A stretch of DNA of 64,000 nt, taken from contig NZ_CP034550.1 in the NCBI RefSeq assembly GCF_009498035.1, positions 4,278,001 through 4,342,000 of the forward strand, given 5' to 3'. Shown piece by piece: positions 52,405 through 60,202 of the stretch. The DNA is from Saccharothrix syringae. Its GTDB lineage: Bacteria; Actinomycetota; Actinomycetes; Mycobacteriales; Pseudonocardiaceae. The notes below the pieces were generated by a model, which was given only the letters and a program-made list of their open reading frames with translations, did no database searches and had not been told where the DNA came from. How positions within the stretch are numbered: position 1 is the stretch's first letter; every line of letters starts with the position of its first letter. The translations under genes were made by a program, and so were the position numbers.

Positions 52405-53844
52405 CCCACCCCGTTGGGGCGTCACAGACTTCGAGCCGTGCTCAGCGTGATCCTCTCTGGCCTGCTCGTACTCCCCGCCGCCCCCACCACCACCCCCACC
52501 CCTGCCACGATCGACGCCGTGGTCGAGCAGTACCGGGAGCGGACCGGCCTGCCGGGGGTCGCGGTGGCCGTCACCCGCGGCACCACCGTGGTGCACGCCG
52601 CCGGCTACGGCCACGCGCCCGGCGGCGAGCCGATCTCGGCGCACACCCCCATGGCCGTCGCGTCGGTGAGCAAGTCCTTCACCGCCCTGGCCGTGATGCA
52701 ACTGGTGGAACGCGGCCGCATCCGGCTCGACGACCCGGTCCGGGCGCACCTGCCCGAGTTCACCATGGCCGACCCGCGCGCCGACCGGATCACGATCCGC
52801 CGGCTGCTCGACCAGACCTCCGGCATGTCGGACACCACCCACCGCTCGTTCAGCGGCCCGCGGGTCCACACCCTGCGAGAAGCCGTGGCGGCGATGCGCG
52901 GTTCGACCCTCGCCGCCGACCCCGGCACCCGCTGGGAGTACCACAACCCGAACTTCCAGCTCGCCGCGCGCCTGGTCGAGGTCGTCGGCGGCGTCCCGTT
53001 CGCCGAGCACCTGCGGCGGGAGGTGTTCGCGCCGCTCGGCATGCGCGACAGCAGCACCGCCGACACCGAGCGCGACCTCCCGCCGACCGCCCGGGGCCAC
53101 CTGGTGGTCCTCGGCGTGCCCGTCGCGCTGCCCGAACCACCCGCGTTCGGCAACGGCTCCGGCGGCGTGCTCAGCTCCGCCCACGACATGGCGGCGTGGC
53201 TGGTCATGCAGAACAGCGGCGGCACGCCGGTCGCCACCCCGGAGACCATCGCGGCGACCCACTCCGCCGCGCCCGGCTCGTACGCCCTGGGCTGGTTCGT
53301 GGGCACGACACCCGCCGGTGCCCGGCTGGTCGACCACGGCGGCGACCTGTTCACCTCGACCGCGTACCAGGCGCTGCTGCCGGAATCCGGCCACGGCATC
53401 GCGGTCATGGCCAACACCGGCACGCGGCACGGCGACGCCGAAGCCCTCGGCCGACGCCTCGTCGACCTGCTGGAGGGCAGGCAGCCGGCACCCGCGAACG
53501 ACCCGTACCGCGTCGTGGACGCGGTGCTGCTCGGCTCGGCGGTCGCCGTCGCGGTGCTCTCGGTCCGGGGCGTGGCGCGGGCCCGGCGCTGGGCGGCCCG
53601 CCGACCGAGGTGGGCCACCGCCCGCCTGCTCCTCCTGCCGCTGCCGCTGGTGCTCGCCGCGACCGTTCACCGGGTCGTGGGCTACCTCTACCGGGGGCGT
53701 GACGTGGCGTGGCTCCAGGTCGCCTACCTCTACCCGACGTTCGTGGTCGCGCTGCTGGTGGCGGCCGTCGGTGGCGTCGCCGTGCTCGCCGCCCGGCTGC
53801 TCGCGCGCCGGGGTCAGCGCGGTGCGTCGACCACCACCGAGTGA
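52402..53844 (+). CDS. Serine beta-lactamase-like hydrolase with C-terminal membrane segments
   Basis: A 480-residue class C beta-lactamase/penicillin-binding-like protein. It has a signal-type N-terminus (AVLSVILSGLLVLPAA), the SxxK nucleophile motif in SVSKS near 90, the YxN motif as YHNPN near 180, and DHGGD near 312 as the KTG equivalent. The catalytic domain (~35-360) faces outside and is followed by three hydrophobic helices (~375-470). Such proteins act as D-amino acid esterases, peptidases or carboxypeptidases; true beta-lactamase activity is not implied. ATG 52402 lies inside the operator, and GTG 52438 is an alternative; neither has a Shine-Dalgarno sequence. Its 3' end overlaps the convergent neighbour by 31 bp. 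Confidence 0.87.
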   Translation: MPTPLGRHRLRAVLSVILSGLLVLPAAPTTTPTPATIDAVVEQYRERTGLPGVAVAVTRGTTVVHAAGYGHAPGGEPISAHTPMAVASVSKSFTALAVMQLVERGRIRLDDPVRAHLPEFTMADPRADRITIRRLLDQTSGMSDTTHRSFSGPRVHTLREAVAAMRGSTLAADPGTRWEYHNPNFQLAARLVEVVGGVPFAEHLRREVFAPLGMRDSSTADTERDLPPTARGHLVVLGVPVALPEPPAFGNGSGGVLSSAHDMAAWLVMQNSGGTPVATPETIAATHSAAPGSYALGWFVGTTPAGARLVDHGGDLFTSTAYQALLPESGHGIAVMANTGTRHGDAEALGRRLVDLLEGRQPAPANDPYRVVDAVLLGSAVAVAVLSVRGVARARRWAARRPRWATARLLLLPLPLVLAATVHRVVGYLYRGRDVAWLQVAYLYPTFVVALLVAAVGGVAVLAARLLARRGQRGASTTTE

Positions 53845-54956
53845 ACCGTCCAGGCGCGGGCCTGCTCGCTCAGCGCGATGCCCAGGCCGGGGCGGTCGGA
53901 CAGGTGCACGCGGCCGCCGCTGATCTCCAGGCGCTCGTTGAACAGCGGGTGCAGCCAGTCGAAGTGCTCGACCCACGGCTCGCGCGGGTAGGCGGCGGCC
54001 AGGTGGACGTGGACCTCCATGGCGAAGTGGGGCGCGAGCTGGAGGTGGTGGTGGTCGGCCAGGGTGGCGAGCTTCAGGAACTGGGTGATCCCGCCGACGC
54101 GGGGCGCGTCGGGCTGGAGGACGTCGACCGCGCCCGCGCGGATCAGCTCCCAGTGCTCGGCGACGCTGGTCAGCATCTCCCCGGAGGCCACCGGGGTGGC
54201 CAGCGCGCGGGCCAGCTCGGCGTGGCCCTCCGCGTCGTGGGCGTCCAGCGGCTCCTCGACCCAGACCAGGTCGAACTCCTCCAGGGCCCGGCAGGCGCGC
54301 GTGGCGGTGGGCCGGTCCCACTGCTGGTTGGCGTCCACCATCAGCGGCACGCCGTCGCCCAGGTGCTCGCGGACGGCGGCCACGCGGCGCAGGTCCTCGG
54401 CGGTGTCGGGCAGGCCGACCTTGACCTTGACGCCGCCCACGCCCGACTCCAGCGCGCGCGTGGCGTTGTCGCGGATCCGCTCGACCGGCTCGTGCAGGAA
54501 CCCGCCGGACGTGTCGTAGCAGCGCACCGAGTCGCGGTGGGCGCCGAGCAGCTTGGCCAGCGGCAGGCCCGCGCGCTTGGCCTTGAGATCCCACAGGGCC
54601 ACGTCGAACGCGGCCAGCGCCTGGGTCGCCGCCCCGCTCCGGCCGACCGACGCGCCCGCCCAGACCAGCTTGGTCCACAGCCTGCCGATGTCGCTGGGGT
54701 CCTCGCCGACCAGGTCGGGCGCCACCTCGCGGGCGTGCGCGAACTGCGCCGGCCCGCCCGCGCGCTTCGAGTAGGAGAACCCGATCCCCGCCAGTCCGGC
54801 CTCGGTGCGGATCTCGGCGAACAGCACCGCCACCTCGGTCATCGGCCGCTGCCTGCCGGTGAACACCTTGGCGTCGCTGATGCCGGTCGGCAGCGGCAGG
54901 GTGACCGAGGACAGGGCCACCGAGGAGATCCGGTCGAGGACGGCTGGACTGGTCAT
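53814..54956 (-). CDS. Mandelate racemase/muconate lactonizing (enolase superfamily) enzyme
   Basis: A 380-residue enolase-superfamily protein. The KxK base motif is in GGVKVKVGLP (~175-177). Metal ligands are Asp in LMVDANQQW (~205), Glu in VWVEEPLD (~232) and Glu in VASGEML (~256). His near 309 (LAPHFAMEVHVH) is on the other face. This is the acid-sugar dehydratase/racemase layout; the substrate cannot be fixed by eye. ATG 54956 has a strong GGAGGAG 4 nt upstream. The stop is 31 bp inside the convergent hydrolase gene. An AT-rich palindrome lies just upstream, consistent with a substrate-responsive repressor. Confidence 0.9.
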   Translation of the reverse strand: MTSPAVLDRISSVALSSVTLPLPTGISDAKVFTGRQRPMTEVAVLFAEIRTEAGLAGIGFSYSKRAGGPAQFAHAREVAPDLVGEDPSDIGRLWTKLVWAGASVGRSGAATQALAAFDVALWDLKAKRAGLPLAKLLGAHRDSVRCYDTSGGFLHEPVERIRDNATRALESGVGGVKVKVGLPDTAEDLRRVAAVREHLGDGVPLMVDANQQWDRPTATRACRALEEFDLVWVEEPLDAHDAEGHAELARALATPVASGEMLTSVAEHWELIRAGAVDVLQPDAPRVGGITQFLKLATLADHHHLQLAPHFAMEVHVHLAAAYPREPWVEHFDWLHPLFNERLEISGGRVHLSDRPGLGIALSEQARAWTVHSVVVDAPR

Positions 54957-54974
54957 CGGGCTCCTCCGCAACGG

Positions 54975-54990
54975 ATTCACATATGCGAAT
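54975..54990. promoter_or_regulatory. AT-rich operator-like palindrome before the enolase-family gene
   Basis: ATTCACATATGCGAAT is a 16-bp palindrome with one mismatched pair around CATATG. It sits 19 nt upstream of the gene start and is strikingly AT-rich for this window. It resembles operators of GntR- or LacI-type sugar-acid regulators, but no regulator gene is next to it. Confidence 0.5.
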
Positions 54991-55002
54991 ACACGTGACC
55001 GC

Positions 55003-55020
55003 GATCTTCCGGAGAAGATC
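55003..55020. terminator. Small hairpin after the DUF6069 gene
   Basis: GATCTTC-CGGA-GAAGATC is a perfect 7-bp stem with a 4-nt loop, 57 nt past the DUF6069 stop. It could end that transcript before it enters the enolase-family promoter, or be another operator. Confidence 0.4.
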
Positions 55021-55076
55021 GGAAACCGGTTGCCGGAGACCCTAGCACGCGGGTTGACCAGGCCGGATACCGGAAG

Positions 55077-55613
55077 TCAACGCCGGGCGCCGACCGCCAC
55101 CCCGCGCACCAGCACCGTGATGGCCACGCCGATCAGCAGGTTCAGCACCGCGGTGAACACCTTGCCCTCGGTGCTGACGTCCAGGCTGAGCGGCAGCACC
55201 ACGGCGATCGCGGTGAGCAGGGCCATGATCCAGCCGAAGAACCTCGTCGCGCTGGGCGTGGTGGCCAGCAGCAACTGCGCCATGCCCGTCGCGAGCAACG
55301 CGCACGCCGCCGAGACCAGCGCGTAGGTGAGCGTGTTCGCGTTGCCCCAGGCGCCCTCGCCCTTGGGCGCCAGCACGGCCACGCCGAGCAGGCCGCGGGC
55401 CACCAGGATGCCGACCACCGCCAGCAGGCCCGCCACCAGCGCGGTGGCCGCACCACCCGCCCACAGCCGGGCGGCGTCGAAGCGGCGCCCGGTCCCGTCG
55501 ACGGCGTTCCCGGCGGCGTCGAACCGCAGCCCGGACCGGCCCTCCGGCCAGGCGAGGGTCTCCTCGGGGTCCCGGCGCACCGGGTCGATCCGGGTCTTGC
55601 GCACGTCGGCCAT
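55077..55613 (-). CDS. DUF6069 family membrane protein
   Basis: A 178-residue protein with a ~45-residue polar N-terminus and four hydrophobic helices. The segments ARGLLGVAVLAPKGEGAWG, MAQLLLATTPSATRFFGWI and VFTAVLNLLIGVAI match the pattern I recall for DUF6069. Function is unknown. GGAGGAGG lies ~7-9 nt before the ATG. It is 24 nt downstream of the PrsW-like gene and probably in the same operon. Confidence 0.75.
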   Translation of the reverse strand: MADVRKTRIDPVRRDPEETLAWPEGRSGLRFDAAGNAVDGTGRRFDAARLWAGGAATALVAGLLAVVGILVARGLLGVAVLAPKGEGAWGNANTLTYALVSAACALLATGMAQLLLATTPSATRFFGWIMALLTAIAVVLPLSLDVSTEGKVFTAVLNLLIGVAITVLVRGVAVGARR

Positions 55614-55637
55614 TGCCGCGCCTCCTCCAGCTCTGGG

Positions 55638-56561
55638 CTACCGGTCCGCCCTGACGGGTACCCGGTAACCGCGCACCGCCACCGGTCCGGGCGAACGTCG
55701 CGAGGAGCGCACCAGGACCGCCAGCCACAGCAGCCCGACCAGCGAGATCAGCGCGAGGCCCAGCCAGGTGAACGCGGTGAACAGGCGCACCTGGGCCGCG
55801 GTCGGCTGCGGCAGGTACCCGACCTCCAGCAGGCGCTGCTGCCACGGCTGGTCGGTCAGCACCAGCGTGATCAGGACCGCGATGCTGTTCATCGAGTCCC
55901 ACAGCGCGTGCAGCAGCGAGATGCCCAGGTACGCGGCCAGCAGCCGGCCGGTGAGCACGAAGTGGTCGCGGGTGCTGCGGGAGAACAGCACGCCGCCCAG
56001 CACCGCCGTCCACAGGCCGTGGCCGAACGGGGCCATCAGGCCGCGCAGCAGCTCGGTGCTCACCAGGTCCACCAGCGACAGGCCGTTCGCGGTGATCATC
56101 GCGGTCAGCGCGTAGCCGGCGGACTCGAAGGCGGCGAACCCGAACCCGACGCTCGCGCCGAGCACCAGCCCGTCCCGGGTGGACTTGGCCACCAGGTGCC
56201 GGGTGAGCAGCGCCAGCGCGCCGAGCTTGACGGCCTCCTCGATCAACCCGACGCCGACGAACAGCAGCGGCGACGGGTGCAGCAGGTAGGTCTCCAGCAG
56301 CGAGGCCGCGAGCACACCCAGCACGCCGCCCACGGTGAAGGTCCGGAACACCAGCTCGGCGGTCACCTCGCCGGAGTGGCGGTGCCCGAACGCCCAGGAG
56401 ACGAACGTGGCCGGCACCAGGAAGCTGCCCAGCAGCACCAGGGTCGGCACCAGGTTGGCGTTCCCGGTGACGTAGGTGATCACCACCGCGGCCACCCACA
56501 GCGCCAACCCGGTCAGGAACACCCGCGGCCACGGCCGCCCGGCCCGTCCCGCCACGACCAT
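55638..56561 (-). CDS. PrsW-family intramembrane metalloprotease
   Basis: A 307-residue multi-pass membrane protein (about eight helices) of the PrsW/CPBP-like group. Metal-site motifs are GLIEEAVKLGAL, FAAFESAGYALT, APFGHGLWTAVLGG and LLHALWDSMNS, in the standard order (EExxK, FxxxE, HxxW, HxxxD). PrsW proteins can cleave membrane anti-sigma factors; no anti-sigma gene is adjacent here. ATG 56561 has GGAGGG 5 nt upstream; the longer frame would cross the Hsp20 regulatory palindrome. Confidence 0.87.
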   Translation of the reverse strand: MVVAGRAGRPWPRVFLTGLALWVAAVVITYVTGNANLVPTLVLLGSFLVPATFVSWAFGHRHSGEVTAELVFRTFTVGGVLGVLAASLLETYLLHPSPLLFVGVGLIEEAVKLGALALLTRHLVAKSTRDGLVLGASVGFGFAAFESAGYALTAMITANGLSLVDLVSTELLRGLMAPFGHGLWTAVLGGVLFSRSTRDHFVLTGRLLAAYLGISLLHALWDSMNSIAVLITLVLTDQPWQQRLLEVGYLPQPTAAQVRLFTAFTWLGLALISLVGLLWLAVLVRSSRRSPGPVAVRGYRVPVRADR

Positions 56562-56627
56562 CGACGCCCTCCGCTCCGCCCGGGTCCGCCCCGGCTTCCC
56601 GATCCGGCGCGCCCTAACCCCGGTACC

Positions 56628-56665
56628 ACCCCGATGGGGGTGTCCGCGCACGCCCCCATCGGGGT
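56628..56665. promoter_or_regulatory. Long inverted repeat upstream of hsp20
   Basis: Perfect 13-bp arms ACCCCGATGGGGG (56628-56640) and CCCCCATCGGGGT (56653-56665) separated by 12 nt. It sits ~58 nt before the Hsp20 start and ~67 nt before the divergent PrsW start. It does not match the HspR (HAIR), CIRCE or RheA operators I know. It could be an operator or an mRNA hairpin. Confidence 0.65.
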
Positions 56666-56722
56666 AACTCCCGGGGTGTTCGGGAGGAGTGACGCACGTC
56701 GACACGCGAGGAGGACGCGCCC

Positions 56723-57154
56723 ATGCTGATGCGCACCGACCCGTTCCGCCAGCTGGAGCGGTTGACCCAGCAGTTGTTCGGCAGCGAGGGCACGACCGCG
56801 CGCCCCGCGCCCATGCCGATGGACGCCTACCGCAGGGGTGACGAGCTGGTGGTCAGCTTCGACCTGCCGGGCGTCGCGCCCGACTCGATCGACCTCAACG
56901 TCGAGCGCAACGTGCTCACCGTCAGCGCCGAGCGCGCCGCCGAGACGGACGAGCAGGTGCAGTGGCAGGTCACCGAGCGGCCGCGCGGGGTCTTCTCCCG
57001 CCAGGTGTTCCTGGGCGACACCCTCGACACCGACCGCATCGAGGCGACCTACGACGCCGGGGTGCTCACGGTCCGCGTCCCGGTCGCCGAGAAGGCGCAA
57101 CCCCGCCGGATCACGGTCAACCCCGGCGGCCAGGCCCGGACGATCGACACCTGA
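56723..57154 (+). CDS. Hsp20/alpha-crystallin small heat shock protein
   Basis: A 143-residue small heat shock protein. An N-terminal arm ([15 protein letters not shown]) leads to an alpha-crystallin domain (~32-125: [54 protein letters not shown]) and an IxV-type tail RRITV. These are ATP-independent holdases that form oligomers. AGGAGGA lies ~7 nt before the ATG. It is monocistronic, with an inverted repeat upstream and a hairpin after it. Confidence 0.95.
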   Translation: MLMRTDPFRQLERLTQQLFGSEGTTARPAPMPMDAYRRGDELVVSFDLPGVAPDSIDLNVERNVLTVSAERAAETDEQVQWQVTERPRGVFSRQVFLGDTLDTDRIEATYDAGVLTVRVPVAEKAQPRRITVNPGGQARTIDT

Positions 57155-57168
57155 GCGCAGGAGGGGCC

Positions 57169-57200
57169 GGTGCGGCGGCCGGTCCGCCGACCGCCGCACC
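57169..57200 (+). terminator. Hairpin terminator of hsp20
   Basis: GGTGCGGCGG (57169-57178) pairs perfectly with CCGCCGCACC (57191-57200) over a 12-nt loop, 14 nt after the stop. Flanking AGGGG and CCCCT may extend it. Confidence 0.7.
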
Positions 57201-57274
57201 CCTCGCGCCGACGCGTCCGGCGGCCCCGGTGGTACTAGACTCGGCCATCCCTGATGGTGGCGCCCGCCTGGACC

Positions 57275-57304
57275 GTCCGGGACCGCCTCGTCCGGGACCG
57301 CCTC
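57275..57304. repeat. Two perfect 15-bp repeats in the phosphatase leader
   Basis: GTCCGGGACCGCCTC occurs twice head to tail just before the ribosome-binding site of the phosphatase at 57320. If translation began at ATG 57254 instead, it would encode VRDRL twice. Confidence 0.85.
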
Positions 57305-57319
57305 GTGGGGGAGCGCAGC

Positions 57320-59584
57320 ATGACGGCTCGGCAGGACCAGCACCGGATCCCCGGCCAGCGCACCGAGCCGGACCCGCCGGCGCGCACCGAGCCGGACCTG
57401 CCCGCGCCTACGCGCACCGAGCCGGACCTCCCCGCGCGCACCGCCGTGCTGTTCGCGTCCCTGTCCGGCCCCGCGCACCTGCTGGAGGCGGTCAACCCCG
57501 CGTTCGCCGAGGTCGTCGGCGGCCCGGAGCGCGCCCGGCCCGGGACACCGCTGGCCGCCGCCGCGCCCGACCTGGTCGAGCAGGGCGTGGTGGCGCTCCT
57601 GGACCGCGTCCACCGCACCGGCGAACCCCACGTCGCCCGCGACACCAGGCTGTCGCCGGGGTGGCCGGGCGCCCGCCGCGAGGCGTTGTTCGACATCACC
57701 TGCGAACCGCGGTGCGACGGGGACGGCGCCGTGGTCGGGGTGCGCCTGATCGGCGTGGAGACCGCCCGGCTCCGGCACACCCGGCGGCTGGCCGCCCAGC
57801 AGCGGGCCCTGCTGGAGCAGGTCGCCCGCGAGGCACCGCTGGAGCAGGTGCTCGACGGCATGGTCCGCGCCATCGAGGAGCTGGCGCCGGGCGTCGTGGC
57901 CTCGGTGCTGCTGGCCGACGAGGACGGCGGGCACCTGCGGCACGGCGCGGCACCCGGCCTGCCCGACTTCTACAACGAGGCCGTCGACGGCATCGCCACC
58001 GGCGAGGGCGTCGGCTCCTGCGGCACCGCGGCGCACCGGCGGCGGCCCGTGGTCGTCACCGACATCGCCGGCCACCCGTACTGGGACGACTTCCGCGACC
58101 TGGCGCGGCGGGCGTCGCTGGCGGCCTGCTGGTCCACCCCGATCCTGGCGGGCGACGGCCGGCTGCTGGGCACCTTCGCCCTGTACCACCGCACGCCGTG
58201 CGCGCCGCGCGAGAGCGACCTGGCGCTGTGCGGGCTGTTCGCCGGGATCGCCGCGCTGGCCATCGAGCGCCACCGGAAGGAGCAGGCCCACCGCGAGGCC
58301 GAGGCCCGCGCCCGGGCGGCCCGCGACGACCTGGCCTTCCTGCTGGAGGCGGGCACCGCGCTGGCCGAGCGCCTGGACCACACGAGCACGCTGCGCCGGC
58401 TGGCCGAGCTGTGCGCGCCCGCCCTGGCCCCGCTGTGCGCGGTGGACGTGCTGGAGCACGGCGTGGTCCGGCGCGTCGCCACGGCCGCGCCCACCGCGGC
58501 GCAGCGGCGGCTGCTGGCCGACCACCTGCCCGACCCCGACGACCCCGACGACGCGGTCGCCCGGGTGCTGGCGTCCGGGCTGACCGAGGCCGCCCGCCGC
58601 GCGCCCGCCCGGCCGGGGCCGTGGGCCGAGCTGGGCGTGACCGGCTACCTCTGCGTGCCGCTGGTCGACGAGGGCCGGGCGTTCGCCACCGTCACCCTGC
58701 TCGGCACCGGCGACCACGCCTTCGACGGCCGTGGCGTGGCCCTGGCCGAGGAGCTGGCCCGCCGCGCCGCCTCCGCGGCCCGCAACGCCCACCAGTACAC
58801 CCAGCGCGTCGCGCTGGCCCGCGACCTCCAGGCCGGGCTGCTGCTGCCCGACCCGCCCGACGTGCCCGGCGCCGCGCTGGCCACCTACTACCGCCCGGCG
58901 GGCGAGGGGCTGGACGTCGGCGGCGACTTCTACGACGTCTTCCCGCTGCCCGGCGGCGAGTGGGCGTTCCTGGTGGGCGACGTCTGCGGCCGCGGCGCGC
59001 GGGCCGCGGGCAGCACCGCCCTGGTCCGCCACACCGCCCGCGCGGTGGCGCGCCTGCTGCCCGACCCGGTCTCGGTCGTCCACGCGGTCAACCGGGCCCT
59101 GCTGGAGCGCCCCGACAGCCACGGCACCGGCTTCGTCACCCTGGTCTACGGCCACCTCCGCCGCACCGGCACCGGGCTGACCGCCGACCTGGTCCGCGCC
59201 GGGCACACCACGCCGCTGCTGCTCGCCGGCGCCGGCCGGGTCGAGCCCGTGCACGCCAACGGCACCCTGCTGGGCGTCTTCCCGGACCACGAGCTGGCCC
59301 TGGAGCCCCGGCGGCTGCACCTGGCGCCGGGGCAGGGCCTGGTCCTGGTCACCGACGGCATCACCGAGGCCCGCGACGCGGCCGGCGACCAGTTCGGCGA
59401 GGAGCGCCTGACCGGGGCGCTGACCCGGCTCCCACCGCACCCCTCGCCGCGGGCCGTGGTGGACGCCGTGGCCGGGGCGGTGCGCGCGTTCACCGGCAAC
59501 GCCGACAACGACGACGACCGGGCCGCCCTCGTCCTCATCGCGACCGACACGGCGACCGACACGGCGACCGACACCGACGGGTGA
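57320..59584 (+). CDS. PAS/GAF-GAF-SpoIIE (PP2C) phosphatase
   Basis: A 754-residue cytoplasmic multidomain phosphatase. The N-terminus has repeats of RTEPDLPA (DNA 57360-57437). A PAS-like segment (~40-145), GAF1 (~150-300; GEGVGSCGTAAHRRRPVVVTD), GAF2 (~315-480) and a SpoIIE domain (~500-740) follow. All metal-binding Asp motifs are present: VGGDFYDVFP, VGDVCGRG, LVTDGITEA and NDDDRAALV. These enzymes dephosphorylate anti-sigma antagonists in partner switching. ATG 57320 follows GGGGGAG at ~6 nt. A TAGACT at 57236 may be its -10. The C-terminus ends in TAT-D repeats from a 12-bp tandem repeat (59548-59580). The DUF3040 gene follows on the same strand. Confidence 0.93.
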   Translation: MTARQDQHRIPGQRTEPDPPARTEPDLPAPTRTEPDLPARTAVLFASLSGPAHLLEAVNPAFAEVVGGPERARPGTPLAAAAPDLVEQGVVALLDRVHRTGEPHVARDTRLSPGWPGARREALFDITCEPRCDGDGAVVGVRLIGVETARLRHTRRLAAQQRALLEQVAREAPLEQVLDGMVRAIEELAPGVVASVLLADEDGGHLRHGAAPGLPDFYNEAVDGIATGEGVGSCGTAAHRRRPVVVTDIAGHPYWDDFRDLARRASLAACWSTPILAGDGRLLGTFALYHRTPCAPRESDLALCGLFAGIAALAIERHRKEQAHREAEARARAARDDLAFLLEAGTALAERLDHTSTLRRLAELCAPALAPLCAVDVLEHGVVRRVATAAPTAAQRRLLADHLPDPDDPDDAVARVLASGLTEAARRAPARPGPWAELGVTGYLCVPLVDEGRAFATVTLLGTGDHAFDGRGVALAEELARRAASAARNAHQYTQRVALARDLQAGLLLPDPPDVPGAALATYYRPAGEGLDVGGDFYDVFPLPGGEWAFLVGDVCGRGARAAGSTALVRHTARAVARLLPDPVSVVHAVNRALLERPDSHGTGFVTLVYGHLRRTGTGLTADLVRAGHTTPLLLAGAGRVEPVHANGTLLGVFPDHELALEPRRLHLAPGQGLVLVTDGITEARDAAGDQFGEERLTGALTRLPPHPSPRAVVDAVAGAVRAFTGNADNDDDRAALVLIATDTATDTATDTDG

Positions 59585-59702
59585 CCGGCTCGCCGGATCG
59601 GGTGACGGCCGGGTTGGCGCCGGCGCCGCGGGGAACCTCGCGGACGGCGCCCGCGAGCCGGCGCGCAGCACGGCAACCAGGGCGAAGGTCGGTGACGCCG
59701 CG

Positions 59703-59996
59703 GTGGACCTCAACCGGTACGAGCGGCGACAGCTCAGGAGGATCCGGCGCTGGTTCGAGCGCACCGACCCGGTGCTGGTCGCGGTGCTGTCCGGCCGCCC
59801 GCCCGGTCACCGCGGCGCCCGGCGCAAGTGCCTCCGGCTCCTCGTGGACGCGGTCGGCGCGGCCTGCCTGGTCGCCGGGGTGCTGGTCCACCTCCCGCTG
59901 CTGCCGGTCGGCTTCCTGCTGGTGATGGCGGGTGCCTGCCTGCACACGGCGGCCTGCCGGCACGACGCGCTGCTGCGGCGGGCACCGGACGACTGA
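59703..59996 (+). CDS. DUF3040-like two-helix membrane protein
   Basis: A 97-residue protein beginning NRYERRQLRRIRRWFERTDP, the typical basic N-terminus of DUF3040, followed by two hydrophobic helices (~47-62 and ~65-82). The family is found across actinobacteria and has no known function. GTG 59703 is the likely start; the ribosome-binding site is weak. It lies 118 nt after the phosphatase. Confidence 0.75.
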   Translation: MDLNRYERRQLRRIRRWFERTDPVLVAVLSGRPPGHRGARRKCLRLLVDAVGAACLVAGVLVHLPLLPVGFLLVMAGACLHTAACRHDALLRRAPDD

Positions 59997-59997
59997 A

Positions 59998-60024
59998 ATT
60001 CCCGACATTCCCAAAATTCCCGAA
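59998..60024. repeat. Three AT-rich 9-bp repeats after the DUF3040 gene
   Basis: ATTCCCGAC, ATTCCCAAA and ATTCCCGAA run head to tail from the base after the stop codon. They are unusually AT-rich for this DNA. The rest of 60025-60202 holds the palindrome at 60034-60049 and a possible -10 (TACGAT, 60085-60090) for the next gene. Confidence 0.8.
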
Positions 60025-60033
60025 AAAACCGTC

Positions 60034-60049
60034 GGTCACCGAGGTGACC
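60034..60049. promoter_or_regulatory. 16-bp palindrome upstream of phosphatase operon
   Basis: GGTCACC-GA-GGTGACC is a perfect 7-bp-arm palindrome ~154 nt before the second SpoIIE gene and 38 nt after DUF3040. It may be an operator for the operon or a terminator of the gene before it. Confidence 0.45.
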
Positions 60050-60202
60050 TGCGGTGATGGCCCTTTTAACACCCCCGGGGGTCGTACGATCACCGCAAGT
60101 CTGGCAGGCTGGGGTGCGGACCGTGTCGGTGTTGCGGTGCGCCGCAGGACTGGCGCCTGATGCGACCGGTGGCGATTGTCGAGGTGAAGGGCCCCGGAAC
60201 GG

